Shown here piece by piece: positions 32,361 to 43,250 of a DNA stretch of 64,000 nt. The stretch is from Mesotaenium endlicherianum. Lineage: Eukaryota; Streptophyta; Zygnematophyceae; Zygnematales; Mesotaeniaceae. Location of the stretch: contig WELA01006130.1 in NCBI GenBank assembly GCA_009602735.1, forward strand, positions 631,473-695,472. Direction: 5' to 3'. Made by a program: the position numbers and the translations under genes. The notes under the pieces are model-generated. The model was not told the origin of the DNA and made no database searches. It worked only from the letters and a program-made list of their open reading frames with translations. Position 1 is the stretch's first letter. Every line of letters begins with the position of its first letter.

Positions 32361-34061
32361 TTAAGGGGTTGTTCCTGGGGCTTCAGAATCAGGAGACGGA
32401 GATCTGGACCTAGATCTGGACAGCCCTCTAGGTCTGTCAGCTGGCCTTCTAAAGAACCCTGTTTGCTCTAAAGTTGGCCCTCGAGGAGAACGGAGGATGG
32501 TGGCCTGCTCTTCAACCACTTGGGTGTTGATTCCCACATAGACAGGCATTCCAGTAGGATGCTGAAATACATTGGCTAGAGGTACATGCCCCTGAGCGGA
32601 GGGGGAGGCTGGCATACCTCTGGCCCACCCGCGTGTCCCTCTTCTGGCACCCCTGTCCTCTGGGGATTTCTGTCTGTGTCTGCTGCCCAGTACAGTCAGA
32701 TCAGCTTCTTCCCCTGCTTGGGCAGGTGGGCTGGGGGAGCGAGCGCGGGGTCCAGTTGTCGCCATAACGGGGATCACATTCCACACACCTGATCGTGGTT
32801 CTTTAGGAAGTGCCACTGCCTGTCCCTGGGTATCCTGAGTACCTGCTGCTGATGCTTCTCCTCTGCCTTGTTCTTCTTCCTCATCCTCCTCATCCTCCTC
32901 CTCGGAGAGAGTAGGGGTCTCGTCCACTAAGTCGTCCTGCTCCCTAGTAGACATGGAGTAGTCTACCGACCTCCCTTTCTTAGGGCGCGCTGGAGGTTGC
33001 TTGGCCTTCAGCCTACTGATATCTATCCGGCCTGCATTCTTTGCCCATTTGACAAAGGCATGCTTTCCCTTAGAGAAGTACTCTCTTCCCCTCCTCCTAT
33101 GTTCCTTGGTCTCTGCATTCATATTGCTCAGGCATCCATTCAGCCTGGGGTCCCAAGGGGCAATGTGAGGTGGTAGGATGAGATAGCCGTCTAGGCCATA
33201 GTGGAAGTCATCCGGTTGGGCTCGGTCACACTCCTGCTTCTTATTTGTGACGGTCATCCACCTCCAGTCTGTTGGCTGCTGGTAGTACTGGGGTCCGTGC
33301 TCAGCCTTCCTCAGTTTACACGGGAACCAGTGGGGAGAGAACATCTGCTGTCCTGCTTCCCTGGCCAAGTACTCCCAGCTCCTTCTCTCAACTTCATTGT
33401 AAGCTGGCAGGAGTGTGAGGTAGAATACCGTATCCTTAAAGCTATCGGGCCGCATGCTCACCATCCGGATGAGTCTCTGATCTCCCACTATTCCCGGTAT
33501 GGGGACCGGCTTGTCCTCTGAATCATCTGCGAGATACCGGGCCTGCTCTGCTGTATAGCCCACCATCTTAGCATAATCTTCGTAAAGGACCACGCCGGTG
33601 TGTGTCTCGATGTACCTGTCCAGTGCTGTAGCTCCTTCCTTCTGTAGCAGTGTTGTCTGTTCCAGCCTGTTGATCTCCTGGGCTGCCAGCAATGCTTCCT
33701 TCAGGTTATCGAAGTTTTGGCCACCCACCACAGTATACCTGTAAGTGGCCAAGCTCTTCTGTCTGTCCGCTTCAATCTTTTTTCTTTTCTCCTCTTCTGC
33801 CGCTGCCGCTTCTTCTTGCTGTTTCTTCTGTCTCTCCTCCTCAGCCTTCCTGAGGTTTTCCGCTTCCTGATCCTTCTTCCTCTGTGCCTCTTCTGCCGCC
33901 TCTTGTTGTTTGCGGACCCTTTCTTGTTCTCTCCTGGTGAGGGACGTCGCCGCCAGCTCCTTCTGGTATTGCTCCATTGTCCTCCTGGCTTCTTCTGCCT
34001 TGCGCTTTCTGTCCTCCTTTTGTGTGGTGGGCGCCATCCTGCACATGTAACCAGGGCACAA
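32361..34061 (-). CDS. Extra 566-residue ORF downstream of pol in element 1
   Basis: Same strand as gag-pol, placed where an env gene would lie in retroviruses, but with no signal peptide or membrane segment that I can see. Residues 10-115 are a highly charged coiled coil (KEDRKRKAEEARRTMEQYQK and similar). The middle part is globular with many Trp and Tyr (YRYTVVGGQNFDNLKEALLA, FSPHWFPCKLRKAEHGPQYY). The C-terminal 200 residues are acidic, then Ser/Arg-rich and Pro-rich (RSRSRSPSPDSEAPG). I do not recognise the family. A diverged copy lies in element 3, so the ORF is a stable part of this element lineage. Confidence 0.8.
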   Translation of the reverse strand: MCPGYMCRMAPTTQKEDRKRKAEEARRTMEQYQKELAATSLTRREQERVRKQQEAAEEAQRKKDQEAENLRKAEEERQKKQQEEAAAAEEEKRKKIEADRQKSLATYRYTVVGGQNFDNLKEALLAAQEINRLEQTTLLQKEGATALDRYIETHTGVVLYEDYAKMVGYTAEQARYLADDSEDKPVPIPGIVGDQRLIRMVSMRPDSFKDTVFYLTLLPAYNEVERRSWEYLAREAGQQMFSPHWFPCKLRKAEHGPQYYQQPTDWRWMTVTNKKQECDRAQPDDFHYGLDGYLILPPHIAPWDPRLNGCLSNMNAETKEHRRRGREYFSKGKHAFVKWAKNAGRIDISRLKAKQPPARPKKGRSVDYSMSTREQDDLVDETPTLSEEEDEEDEEEEQGRGEASAAGTQDTQGQAVALPKEPRSGVWNVIPVMATTGPRARSPSPPAQAGEEADLTVLGSRHRQKSPEDRGARRGTRGWARGMPASPSAQGHVPLANVFQHPTGMPVYVGINTQVVEEQATILRSPRGPTLEQTGFFRRPADRPRGLSRSRSRSPSPDSEAPGTTP

Positions 34062-34304
34062 GTTAGTAGGATATGGACCTTTGTCATAGGGATTGCAGGA
34101 AGTATGTTAGTATTTAGTATAGTGGCTTCGCTGCTGTTTACCTTACAGGATGATTGCTAAAAGTTGACGTAGTTGCGATGCGCTACACATAAACGTATGA
34201 GTGTGTTTTTATCGCTCTCGCTCACTAACTGTCATATATTTTCCCCTCCAACTTAAATGGAGACAGGACCGCCTGTCACCTTCCCGTGTCAACTGAAATG
34301 ACAG

Positions 34305-37300
34305 TTATGGAGGGACTCCAGCGGCCCGAAGGTGGAACCGTGTCAACGCCCCTTTGGCATTGGTCAAGTGGTCCTTAAACTCCCAAGTGTCCCCAGAGGC
34401 ATCGTAACCCTTCCATCGAATGAGGTATTTCATGACATATTTAGACGATCGACGGACCGAGCGAGCGTCTAAAATCTCATCGACCTCATATTCCTCAGGG
34501 TCGCCGTCCCGGACAGCGGGGACCGGTCCCGGTTGGACAGGGAACCGACCTGTGAACAGTGTATCACCTTTGATGTACGGTTCCAGGAAGGAGACATTAA
34601 AGACCGGGTGCCCCTTGTATTCAGCTGACATGTTCAGTTTGTAAGCATTCTGACCGACACGACGGACCACCGAATATGGACCGACCCAGACAGGGCCAAG
34701 CTTTTTCTTGACCACACCAGGGAGGTACAGGTGCTGAGAATGCAGTTTGACTAAATCCCCCTTGGAAAATGTCAGTTCCCGACGGTGTTGATTAGCGTAT
34801 TTTTGTTGGTTTTCTTGGGCCGTGTGCAAGTTTCGTTGGACTTCTGACAGGGTGTCAGCAAACTCCTGAGTTAACTGGAGGGAGACCGGGTTGTCAATCC
34901 CTTCAGGGTGAGTTAAAGATTCCCCTAGCACATCTAGAGGAGACTTAGGGACTCTACCCAGGCTGAGTTCAAAAGGAGTTTTGCCCGTTGACGCGTGCAC
35001 CGCACTGTTGACCGCAAACTGAATTTGAGGCAACAGGTCATCCCAATTATCTTGTTTTTGGTTAATATATGCTCTCAGCACCTCCTGCAGAACTCGGTTA
35101 GTTCTTTCAGTCTGCCCATCAGTCTGAGGGTGGTTTGCTGTGCTGAGCAGCTGTTTGACTCCCATTAACCCCATTAAAGCTCTCCAGAACTTAGAGGTGA
35201 ATTTTGAGTCTCTGTCTGAGATGATATTAGAAGGGAGCCCATGTTGGCATACTACATGGTTGTAAAACTGTCTCGCTGTTTCGAGTGCAGTCACTTTGAC
35301 AGTTGTGGGGATAAAAATGACCATTTTTGTCAGTTTATCCACGACTACCAGTATTGAATCATGCCCGTTGGCAGTTCTTGGTAGTGAGACCACCCAGTCC
35401 ATGGATATAGTTTCCCAGCGTCCCGCTGGGATGGGTAGCGGTTGCAAGAGACCTCCGGGTGGTGTGTGCCGAGACTTATTTCTCTGACACTGGTCACAGG
35501 ACTTGACATATTTCAAGACCTCCCGGGGTAACCCCTCCCAATGATAATGTTTTGCCAGTTTGCCAACAGTTTTGGCCTGCCCCAAATGTCCACCCAGGAG
35601 ACTGTCATGAGCTTGACTCAGTAAGAGAGACCTTATTTCCAAATTATTAGGAATGACCAGCTTCAGCCTGCCTGAAGTGGTTTCAGTCACCCAGACCCCT
35701 CCCTTGAGCTTATACCCGAGTGCAGTAGCACGACACACACCAGTAGTGGGGCTGGGCTCAAATGTTGGGTCAGAAAGGTAGGCTTTCCTAAGTTGTTCAA
35801 GGAAGGACTTTTTCACCTTTAGTGAAGTGAGTGCACACAGGACTTTATCTACAGCATGCTGACTAAAGTTCCTTTCTTGCAAGTCAGGTCTTCTAGAGAG
35901 TGCATCAGCAGGATTCAACTTCCCTGGTTTGTAGTCGATCTGGACTTGGAACTGCTCCAGCATCTGGCTCCAGCGGTTCTCCCTCCTCGACAGCTTGGAC
36001 TTCTTCTGAAAGTGGGTCAGAGCTAGATGATCTGTAATCACCTTAAAAGCTTTACCATGTAAGTATGCTCTCCACTGTTTGAGTACATGAATGATAGCTA
36101 GCAGCTCTTTATCATGCACTGAGTAATTAATCTCCGCTGGATTAAATTTCATAGACTCATACAACACAGGATGCCACTCCTGCCGTACCTTACCATCCTT
36201 TGTGGTTTTGTCAGCAGGCTGCAACAAAATAGCACCCATGGCAAAATCAGAGGCATCAGTAACCACCTGCACCGGTTTGCTGGGGTCATACACGGCTAGC
36301 ACTGGGGCAGAACAAAGGGCATCTTTAAGGGTCTGGAAGGCAGCCTGCTGCTCTTCCCCCCACACATACCCGATGTCTTTCTTAGTAAGGTCAGTCAGTT
36401 TACTGGCCTTTGTGGAATAATTCTCAATAAATCTCCTATAGTAGTTAGCCAACCCGAGGAAGGATCTAACTTCAGAGACAGACTGTGGTACTGGCCAGTC
36501 CCTTATGGTCTGGACTTTCTTAGGATCCACACTGATGCCCTCTTTACTGACAACGTGGCCTAAGAATTCAATACTTTCCTTAAAGAAATCACACTTGCTC
36601 ATTTTAGCATACAAGTGATTTTTCCGCAGAGTGTCCAGCACTTTCTTTAAGTGTTCAGTGTGCTGAGCTTCATCTTTAGAGAAAATTAAAATATCATCCA
36701 GGAAAACTTGCACAAACTTATCCAAATAAGGTCTGAAAATGTCATTCATAGCACCCATAAAGGTAGCAGGAGCATTAGTCAGTCCAAATGGCATCACGTT
36801 GAACTCATAGTGTCCATAACGTGTGCGGAAAGCAGTCTTGTGTTCATCCCCCTCAGCAATTCTGATTTGATGATAACCACTCTTGAGATCTATCTTACTG
36901 AACACCTTAGCGCCAGACAGGGTATCAAGCAAGTCCTCGATTCTGGGTAAAGCATACTTGTTCTTTACTGTAATTCTGTTCAGGGCTCTGTAATCCACAC
37001 ACATCCGCATACTGCCATCCTTTTTCTTAACAAATAGGATAGGTGCGCCGTACGGTGATTTACTGGGAGAAATGTAACCATTTTCCTCCAGCTCTGCAAT
37101 CTGTGTTTTCAACTCCTCGCTCTCCAAATAAGACAAGCCATAAGTGCGTTGCCAGGGTGGCTGGCTACCAGGTAATAGATCAATCCTATGATCTACTTCC
37201 CTTTTAGGGGGTAGTCCTGGAGGCATGTTAAACACATCAGTGTACTGAGCAACAATTTTTGCAGCAGTAGGGTGCTCCGGAGGGCTTACCTTTTTCTCAA

Positions 37301-38021
37301 CCACTTCTTCAGGTTGAGGAGGTACCTCTCTTAGCAGCAGACAGAACATTCTGTCTTCCTTCTGGTTCCAGCTTTTGACGAACTCCATTGCATTCAGCAA
37401 CTTGCATCCTTCTGGAAGCCTCTTCTTTTCCTTCATTTGCCATCCACACAGGACAAGAGGAAGAGCACTGGTGGGTGCCAAGTCAGTCTGCCCATCACTG
37501 GCTCCTCTCACTTTAACTGTACCTCTGCTCCAACACACTTCAGCTTGATGTCTATTAAGCCAGGACCTGCCTAGCACGAGATCATAAAAGCCAGTGTTGA
37601 GTACCTCAAATGTAAGCGTTTCAGTTAGAACTGCAATGCCAGAACCTAACTGGACCTCAATAGGCTTGGTTATAACTCCTCCCGGGATACTTGAGGCATC
37701 TCCAAGGAATATTTTTCTATTCCCTTGGGTGACAGTAGGCAGCCTTAGCCGCTTAACTAAGTCCTTGTGAATAAAAGTATGTGACGCCCCTCCGTCAACA
37801 AATGCCCTCACCTTCCTACCTGCAATCATGCAATGCAGTAGGATAGGGGGGACTGTCTTTTCCTGACTTTCGCATTGTTCTCCTGACGTAGCAAAGAAAT
37901 GTTGGACATCAGGTGGAACAAGAGCATCCAGAGTGTGCACTCTCTGGACGTCTATATTACTGATGGTCTCCTTTATCTGTTTGTCAGGCATGCATAGTGA
38001 ATCCAGTTCAGCAGGACCCAT
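34305..38021 (-). CDS. pol of element 1 (PR-RT-RH-INT-chromodomain)
   Basis: A long uninterrupted frame of 1238 residues. Parts in order are the aspartic protease ([11 protein letters not shown]), reverse transcriptase ([32 protein letters not shown]), RNase H ([24 protein letters not shown]), integrase zinc motif and catalytic core ([60 protein letters not shown]), then a C-terminal chromodomain ([30 protein letters not shown]). The domain order protease-RT-RH-INT and the chromodomain mark it as a Ty3/gypsy chromovirus. Expression relative to gag probably uses a frame change or separate initiation, as is common in the family. Confidence 0.93.
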   Translation of the reverse strand: MGPAELDSLCMPDKQIKETISNIDVQRVHTLDALVPPDVQHFFATSGEQCESQEKTVPPILLHCMIAGRKVRAFVDGGASHTFIHKDLVKRLRLPTVTQGNRKIFLGDASSIPGGVITKPIEVQLGSGIAVLTETLTFEVLNTGFYDLVLGRSWLNRHQAEVCWSRGTVKVRGASDGQTDLAPTSALPLVLCGWQMKEKKRLPEGCKLLNAMEFVKSWNQKEDRMFCLLLREVPPQPEEVVEKKVSPPEHPTAAKIVAQYTDVFNMPPGLPPKREVDHRIDLLPGSQPPWQRTYGLSYLESEELKTQIAELEENGYISPSKSPYGAPILFVKKKDGSMRMCVDYRALNRITVKNKYALPRIEDLLDTLSGAKVFSKIDLKSGYHQIRIAEGDEHKTAFRTRYGHYEFNVMPFGLTNAPATFMGAMNDIFRPYLDKFVQVFLDDILIFSKDEAQHTEHLKKVLDTLRKNHLYAKMSKCDFFKESIEFLGHVVSKEGISVDPKKVQTIRDWPVPQSVSEVRSFLGLANYYRRFIENYSTKASKLTDLTKKDIGYVWGEEQQAAFQTLKDALCSAPVLAVYDPSKPVQVVTDASDFAMGAILLQPADKTTKDGKVRQEWHPVLYESMKFNPAEINYSVHDKELLAIIHVLKQWRAYLHGKAFKVITDHLALTHFQKKSKLSRRENRWSQMLEQFQVQIDYKPGKLNPADALSRRPDLQERNFSQHAVDKVLCALTSLKVKKSFLEQLRKAYLSDPTFEPSPTTGVCRATALGYKLKGGVWVTETTSGRLKLVIPNNLEIRSLLLSQAHDSLLGGHLGQAKTVGKLAKHYHWEGLPREVLKYVKSCDQCQRNKSRHTPPGGLLQPLPIPAGRWETISMDWVVSLPRTANGHDSILVVVDKLTKMVIFIPTTVKVTALETARQFYNHVVCQHGLPSNIISDRDSKFTSKFWRALMGLMGVKQLLSTANHPQTDGQTERTNRVLQEVLRAYINQKQDNWDDLLPQIQFAVNSAVHASTGKTPFELSLGRVPKSPLDVLGESLTHPEGIDNPVSLQLTQEFADTLSEVQRNLHTAQENQQKYANQHRRELTFSKGDLVKLHSQHLYLPGVVKKKLGPVWVGPYSVVRRVGQNAYKLNMSAEYKGHPVFNVSFLEPYIKGDTLFTGRFPVQPGPVPAVRDGDPEEYEVDEILDARSVRRSSKYVMKYLIRWKGYDASGDTWEFKDHLTNAKGALTRFHLRAAGVPP

Positions 38022-38089
38022 AATACCTGCTACGAGGGCAGCTAGTGACGACTCACTATCTCTAGCATCCTCACAGTCAGTAGACTGGA

Positions 38090-39568
38090 TTACTGACTGT
38101 TGCTGTCTTTTAAAGGCTGGTCTTTTCTCTCGACCTTAGGCAGGTGCTTGACCGGACACTGTTCTCTGTAGTGGCCTTTCTGCTGACAATGGTAGCAAGT
38201 AGATTTTGCTGAGGCTGGTCTCGGCTTAGTCCTACCACCACCCCTTCCATAGCCACCTCGAGAGGGACCACCTCTACCTCTAGACTGAATAGCATTGTAC
38301 TCATACTCATATTCATCACCCTGATTATCCTCAGCCTGGTCTCCTTCAACTGCATTGTAGGAACCGTGGGGCTTTTTGACAATCTTAGACACCAAAGCGT
38401 TACTCTGGCGCTTGTGATTGAACTGCTGCTGATCCCAGGCGTCAGCATCCTGGATCAAGTCAGCCAGTTTCTCATACTTTTTCTCAGCAAAATGACCAGA
38501 GACCTCGGATTTCAAGCCATACCTGAAGTATGCTATCCTATACCGTTCTGGCAAATCAGGCTGCTTCATCATGTTCTCTTGGAACTTTTGAGCAAACTCA
38601 GCCACTGAAGTGGTCTGCTTCAATGTCAGGGAGATCATCTCATAGATAGCTTTCTCCTACTGATTGATGACATCAAACTTCTCATGCAACTTCTCGACAA
38701 ACTCTACCCACGTAGGGTCACCGAGTTGCCGAGCCTTACGCTCTTCCTTCCAGTAAAGCCACCAGTCTGCGGCACTGCCTTTCAGTAGCGCACCGGTGTG
38801 CCTGACCTTCTCGTAATCTTGCAGTTCTGGGTAGTTCTCCAGCCACTGCTCAACATCCGCGAGAAACTTGATCAGGTAATATTTTCTGTTTCCCTCAGGA
38901 TCATAGTCCTGGGGAGGTTTCGGCTTGGGCTTACTAGGCCCTCGGCCACCACCACTAGTGGTGTGAGACCCCAGTTGGTCTCTGTCCCGGAGTAGGGACA
39001 TTATGATTCTTTTGTCCTCCTGCTGGGACTGATACATGGTCGCCATTTGCGACTGCATCTGAACGAACAATGCTCCCAAGTCTACATTTTGGGGTGGTAG
39101 ATTAGCAAATGCAGCAGCAGCATTGGCATCTACTCGCTGAGTAGTGTCCTCAACAATCCCTCTTGCTCCTGCAGCAGCAATTCCTGCCGCATTCAGCCGG
39201 TCACGTATTTGACCTAGGGGTACATTGAGTTGTACGGCAGGAGGTGGGTTCAGAACATTGGCCCTTGATGCCATAAGTTCTTCAACAGTGCGCTCGTCAG
39301 CTGGCTGTCCTTCCCTCCTTTGTATATCTTCAGCGGCCTTTGCTACTTGTTCAGCTTCTAGTCTGGCTATCTCCTCCTCAGCTTGCTGAGCTGCGACTGA
39401 GGCAATAGCAGCTGCCTCATCTGCAGCCTCCCTAGCTGCAGTATCCGCTACTGCTTCCGAATAGGTACGGTTTCCCGCTACATGGCTTTCCGCCTGGTTT
39501 TCGACATTCTCGTTATCCTGGTTCTCCATGTCTCGGGAGTTGCTAGTTTGAGACCTTGTCCTTACCAT
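38090..39568 (-). CDS. gag region of element 1
   Basis: Fossil gag: an Ala/Glu-rich N-terminus, a retrotransposon-gag domain ([21 protein letters not shown] region, [16 protein letters not shown]) and a CCHC zinc knuckle ([14 protein letters not shown]) near the 3' end. It is preceded by the 5' LTR and followed within about 70 bp by pol. The gag region has about one break. Confidence 0.85.
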
Positions 39569-39587
39569 ACAAAGAAGACTGTGATAA

Positions 39588-39601
39588 CTGCTCCGATACC
39601 A
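39588..39601 (-). other. Primer-binding-like site of element 1
   Basis: Read on the minus strand just inside the 5' LTR the sequence is TGGTATCGGAGCAG, close to the TGGTATCAGAGC complementary to the 3' end of initiator Met-tRNA. Confidence 0.7.
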
Positions 39602-39602
39602 C

Positions 39603-40323
39603 TGAAATGAATCGACTTACCAAATAGGCGATTAACAATTAATAAAGATCTTTATATCAGCAAGTAATCTTGATGGCAATTTCCGTTAACTGGTTAAACG
39701 GCAAAGGACAATACACTAGCAGTGAATAATACTCGTAAGTCAAATGCGAGTAAACTAGCATCAATAATGCAAATCAGTAAACTCATACATAAGCAAGGTT
39801 AGAAGACAGTGCGTATCAATGGCTTCTCGCCTTGGATTCAGAGTTCTCTCAGTAAGCTGTACAAGAGAGTTGGCCTCGTTTCCGAATGCCGAACTCGAGA
39901 GCAATGCCTAGCGTATGTACATGGAATGAGTTTACTGTTCAACGGTCAGTGCGATGGCACCGCCTACCCGGGAGTTAACCACGTTGGTAGGACCTCGGTT
40001 AACCAAATCCACCGCCATCTCCCATCATCCCGAATCGCCATCCATCATAGGGATGTCATCTGGCCATTCATCTAGCATACCACACTTAGATGCATATTGA
40101 GGCAGTTCGCTGCTACCGAGTACGGAAGTCAGCTGGCTGTCAAAGAATGTGTCAGCAAGCTGACTTAAGGTGACCTCAGCCTGCTACTTCCGGCCAAGTC
40201 ATTAAATTGATATTAAGTATAAAGTCTAGCAGACTGATTGTTAACTAGATTTCAGCAGGCTGAACTTATTTAACTATATTATTTAAATAAATATTATATC
40301 GACCAGTATACTGATTCATTACA
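39603..40323 (-). repeat. 5' LTR of element 1
   Basis: 721 bp, near-identical to the 3' LTR, with the same terminal TG...CA. Confidence 0.92.
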
Positions 40324-40328
40324 GCTAT
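40324..40328. repeat. Target site duplication GCTAT, right copy
   Basis: Matches 31524-31528 exactly. Five bases is the usual duplication length for Ty3/gypsy integrases. Confidence 0.9.
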
Positions 40329-41595
40329 CCTATTGAATGCAGCTATCATGCCATTGCCCACAGTCTTTTGCACGGCTAGTTTCTTTGACAACATCTTCAT
40401 CTGTAACTCCTGCTGAATTTGAAACTGTTGCATCTTCATAGCGTGCTGTTTCTGCATAAACTGCAGCCTAGCAGTGTCTGCGGCCCTTTGATCCGCATCT
40501 CGCCCTCTCTGAATCGCGAGCTGCTCCTGAAATGCTGGTAGCATACATTCAAGTTGCTTCCCCTCCATCTCAGCAAATGCACGAACTCCATTTGTGCCGC
40601 AGACTCAGCAACAAAGCGCTTTCTACGTCTCCCAATGGCACCAGCATCTCCGCCACTGTTACCTGGAGAAGATGTGGTTGATGCGGTGGAGGACGCGACG
40701 GCGTTGTCGCGGGGGCGGGTTGCACTTACGGGGGGGTGTGAAGTGGCGAGGATGCACGCGTAGGCCTAGATGGTGCTGTTGGAGTAGCTGAATCTGGCGA
40801 AGGAGGAACATTGTGTGCCGTCTCTCCCTTGTCCTCGGCTGGGCTTGAGCACTCATCCTCTTCAGGTTGGTCAGTATCATCAGCAGTGACCGTGTCTTCA
40901 GCAGAGGCAGGTGGCGCTCGACCTGCTGGGCGGGCTCGCGGGCCTAGTGGACGTGCAGCAGCGCAAGCAGGAGGTGGTGCCTGAGCTGCAGAGGCAGCTT
41001 GACCACCAGAGACCGCCTGTGAAACACCAGCTGGGCCTGTTTCACTAGCCGCACGAGTACCAGCAGCTGCTTGCCGACGAGCCGCAGCTCGCTGTCTGCG
41101 CTGCACTTCCATGAGCGCGTTGTGATCTTGCTCTCCAGGATTGTTGTAAGACAACCTCGTCTCGGCTATTCTTGCCCAGTGATCATATACTTCTCGCCTA
41201 AGACAGTGCCCATCTGCCCAGAGCCCATGATTCTTGCGATAAGTGGTATCCAGGTCCCAGAACGTCGGCTGTCCGGTGTGGGGGTTGTACTCATAGTCCC
41301 AAACAGTCTTCAAACACTTATACATCTTACTCCAGTACTTGTTCAGAGCAGTTCCCGTCCTCTCAATGCCAGTGAGCTGTTTGAGGTCAACAGCTAATTG
41401 TTCCCACATGACAGCTGTAGTGACGAGCTTTGCGTGGGGGTCATTTGTGCTTGCCTCTTTCCTCCTCAGCATCGCGTAGTAAGCATCTATGAGGTGACAT
41501 TTCTCAGGATCTGTCCAAGCGACAGTCTTCACAGGGACAATTTCATCTCTGCCCACAGCTTGTGTCACCATGGATGGCTGAGCAGAAGCCATCAT
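40329..41595 (-). pseudogene. Myb/SANT-like DNA-binding protein of the Harbinger element, interrupted
   Basis: Harbinger elements usually encode a Myb/SANT protein that helps the transposase reach DNA and the nucleus. The ATG at 41595 opens MMASAQPSMVTQAVGRDEIV. The Myb/SANT-like domain follows (residues about 25-130: VAWTDPEKCHLIDAYYAMLR, GTALNKYWSKMYKCLKTVWD, YEYNPHTGQPTFWDLDTTYR). An Ala/Gln/Pro-rich linker runs to a GTAAGT donor near 40730. After an intron, the second part (RRKRFVAESAAQMEF, then MEGKQLECMLPAFQEQLAIQ and a Gln/Lys-rich coiled coil) shows a one-base frame change near 40580. The gene is split by the LTR element at 40323; its last codons lie at 31523-31433. It is broken in at least two ways. 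Confidence 0.78.
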
Positions 41596-42938
41596 GTGTG
41601 ATGTGGGTAAGGTCAGCTGCGCACACAGTAAGAGAACACTAATATTAGTGGACAGCAGTTTAGAGCCTCAAGGGCGAGGGCTGTGAAGCGTGTCCCTGCA
41701 GCTGTGTCCAACCTGAATTATTGTGAAGCAGTAGAAGGAAAAAGTATGGCAGACCTGACGACCAGCGACAGGTGGCATGCAAGATATAAGAAAACCAGAG
41801 TGGATAGAAGAGAGAACATACCTGCGGTCCCAGTACACCTTGAGACCCATCACACTGTCCCTGCCATGTCATTGCAGGAGCCTGCCGGCTGAGAATGGGA
41901 ACAAAGTGCCCAACTTGTGTGACGTGGGGACGGGGTTGCGTTGAAAGCAATGCTACGTACTGCGCAGCATGGGAAAGGTTGCTTGCAAAGAAGGACGGAT
42001 GGAGCGCTGCTGTCGACAGCACAGCGGGGCTCGTAATGGATGAGAAAGCAACAGGTGAGTCTGGGCCAGGAGTTCCTGGTCTGTGGCCGTTCGTAGTACT
42101 ACTGGGAGGATCCATGGAGACTAGTTATTGAGAAACAGCAGTAACCATTCTTTTATAGTGATTAGTGAGCACTTATCCATCTTGTTTATTCCAAAGTAGT
42201 TGTTAGTGCTGTTGTTATTGTGTGTTGTGCTTCTTCATTTTCGGAAGAGTGCTTTGGAAAGACGGACGGAAAAAGGAACCGGCAAAGCGCCCATTGTTTG
42301 CGTCAAGCGTTTCATGGTGCGCATTGCAAAATTGGGGTAGGAAAATGTGTTTTGGCTGCCCAAATGTGGAGTGCTATCCTAGGGGGTGGCACGTGTTCCG
42401 ATGTGTGTCAGAATGTTTCTTGGTCGACCCCGAACCACGAGGCAATGTCACCAATGATGTCTCCGGTCTGCCGATCGTCCATGGACTCATCGATGCATCG
42501 ATCTATCGATGTGGAATTTGGAGATCCAACGACTGTGGACGGTCTGAAGACCGTTGAGGTGGGGAGTCCCGTACGCGTGCGAAACAACGTTCAAAAGTAG
42601 TTGCAATTAGCAGCTGGCAAGCTTCACATCGTCCATATTCGCGGACAAAACTGTCGACCGTGTCACGTTTTTTTGGAGTGTAGTGCTGTTACTTGAGGAT
42701 TTGCAGGTGGATTGCGCAGGATTTTGGCGATTTTTTGGAGGATTGTGCTTTGTTCGTTTACAACGTCTCCTCTGAGCGCGAATCTTTTGCTCAACAATCT
42801 GAGAAGCGTGTCAATCGCTGATGACGTCGTGGCCCACGCCGTACTTCAGCGTCTGACCGTAGATGATCACATCTGGCACGCTCGTCAAAAGAGCCGGTCG
42901 ACGAACTTAGTTTGTCGCCGGGAAACTCTGGAAAAACT
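41596..42938. other. Right internal region of the Harbinger element, no gene recognised
   Basis: About 1.3 kb upstream of the Myb/SANT gene. A plus-strand frame at 42220-42600 (Cys-rich, 126 residues) and others are open but show no family resemblance or splice support. The segment 42481-42580 has several short inverted motifs (ATCGATGCATCGAT, GGTCTGAAGACC). Confidence 0.45.
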
Positions 42939-42954
42939 GGCTAATGGGTAAACA
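42939..42954 (-). repeat. Right terminal inverted repeat of the Harbinger element
   Basis: GGCTAATGGGTAAACA, exact reverse complement of the left copy. It lies about 1.3 kb beyond the Myb/SANT start codon. Confidence 0.6.
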
Positions 42955-43250
42955 CTGACAAAGTTTAACATCCAGTCAGATGAAGCATGTCCCTGAACAC
43001 TTCATTCATTGCAATGCGTGCTCGTAGGCAGTGCGCGCACGATGTCCTATTACGAGTATGTAAAAAGGTTAATGAGGTCAACGTGATGAGAACCTGCATA
43101 CGCGTGCACGTGTGGTATGCTACTCTATTACCAACTTGATCGTTAGTCGCAATATTGTTGGGTCGCGAGTTCTCAATCACGAAGTGGACCGAGAGATAAG
43201 AAAGTGAAATCACAACAGGAACGACGGCATCGACGTCAAACTTTAACAGC
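42955..43250. other. Spacer between the Harbinger end and element 2
   Basis: About 300 bp, no feature recognised. Confidence 0.4.

Larger units (their letters stand above)
31529..40323 (-). mobile_element. Ty3/gypsy LTR retrotransposon (element 1, chromovirus-like) with an extra ORF
   Basis: An 8.8 kb element in reverse orientation with about 0.72 kb LTRs at both ends (TG...CA), a 5-bp target duplication, a primer-binding-like site and a purine tract. Internal order is gag, pol (protease, reverse transcriptase, RNase H, integrase, chromodomain), then an unusual 566-residue ORF before the 3' LTR. It looks nearly whole, with about one break. The two LTRs differ at roughly 4-5 percent of positions by eye, so the insertion is fairly young but not brand new. 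It sits inside the Myb/SANT gene of the Harbinger element and so arrived later. Confidence 0.93.
22854..42954 (+). mobile_element. Large composite PIF/Harbinger-type DNA transposon carrying a DNA methyltransferase
   Basis: A 16-bp sequence (TGTTTACCCATTAGCC) at 22854-22869 is found inverted and exact at 42939-42954. Between the two copies lie a PIF/Harbinger DDE transposase and a Myb/SANT-like gene, the two-gene set typical of the superfamily. A C5 DNA methyltransferase, a small divergent gene and an F-box/LRR-like gene lie between these two. The span is 20.1 kb, of which 8.8 kb is a later LTR-retrotransposon insertion, so the transposon itself is about 11.3 kb. The repeats contain TTTA/TAAA at the edge, so a TA or TWA target is possible, but no longer target duplication is visible. 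The transposase and Myb genes carry disabling changes, so this copy is probably not self-mobile. The boundary call rests on one inverted repeat and is moderate; the gene content is firm. Confidence 0.6.

Noticed and set aside
33717-34160. Plus-strand Leu/Phe-rich frame resembling a membrane protein
   Set aside because: It is the antisense of the Lys/Glu-rich coiled coil in the element 1 extra ORF, which explains the composition.
42220-42600. Cys-rich 126-residue plus-strand frame in the right part of the Harbinger element
   Set aside because: No homology recognised, an overlapping frame is equally open, and no splice or start context supports it.
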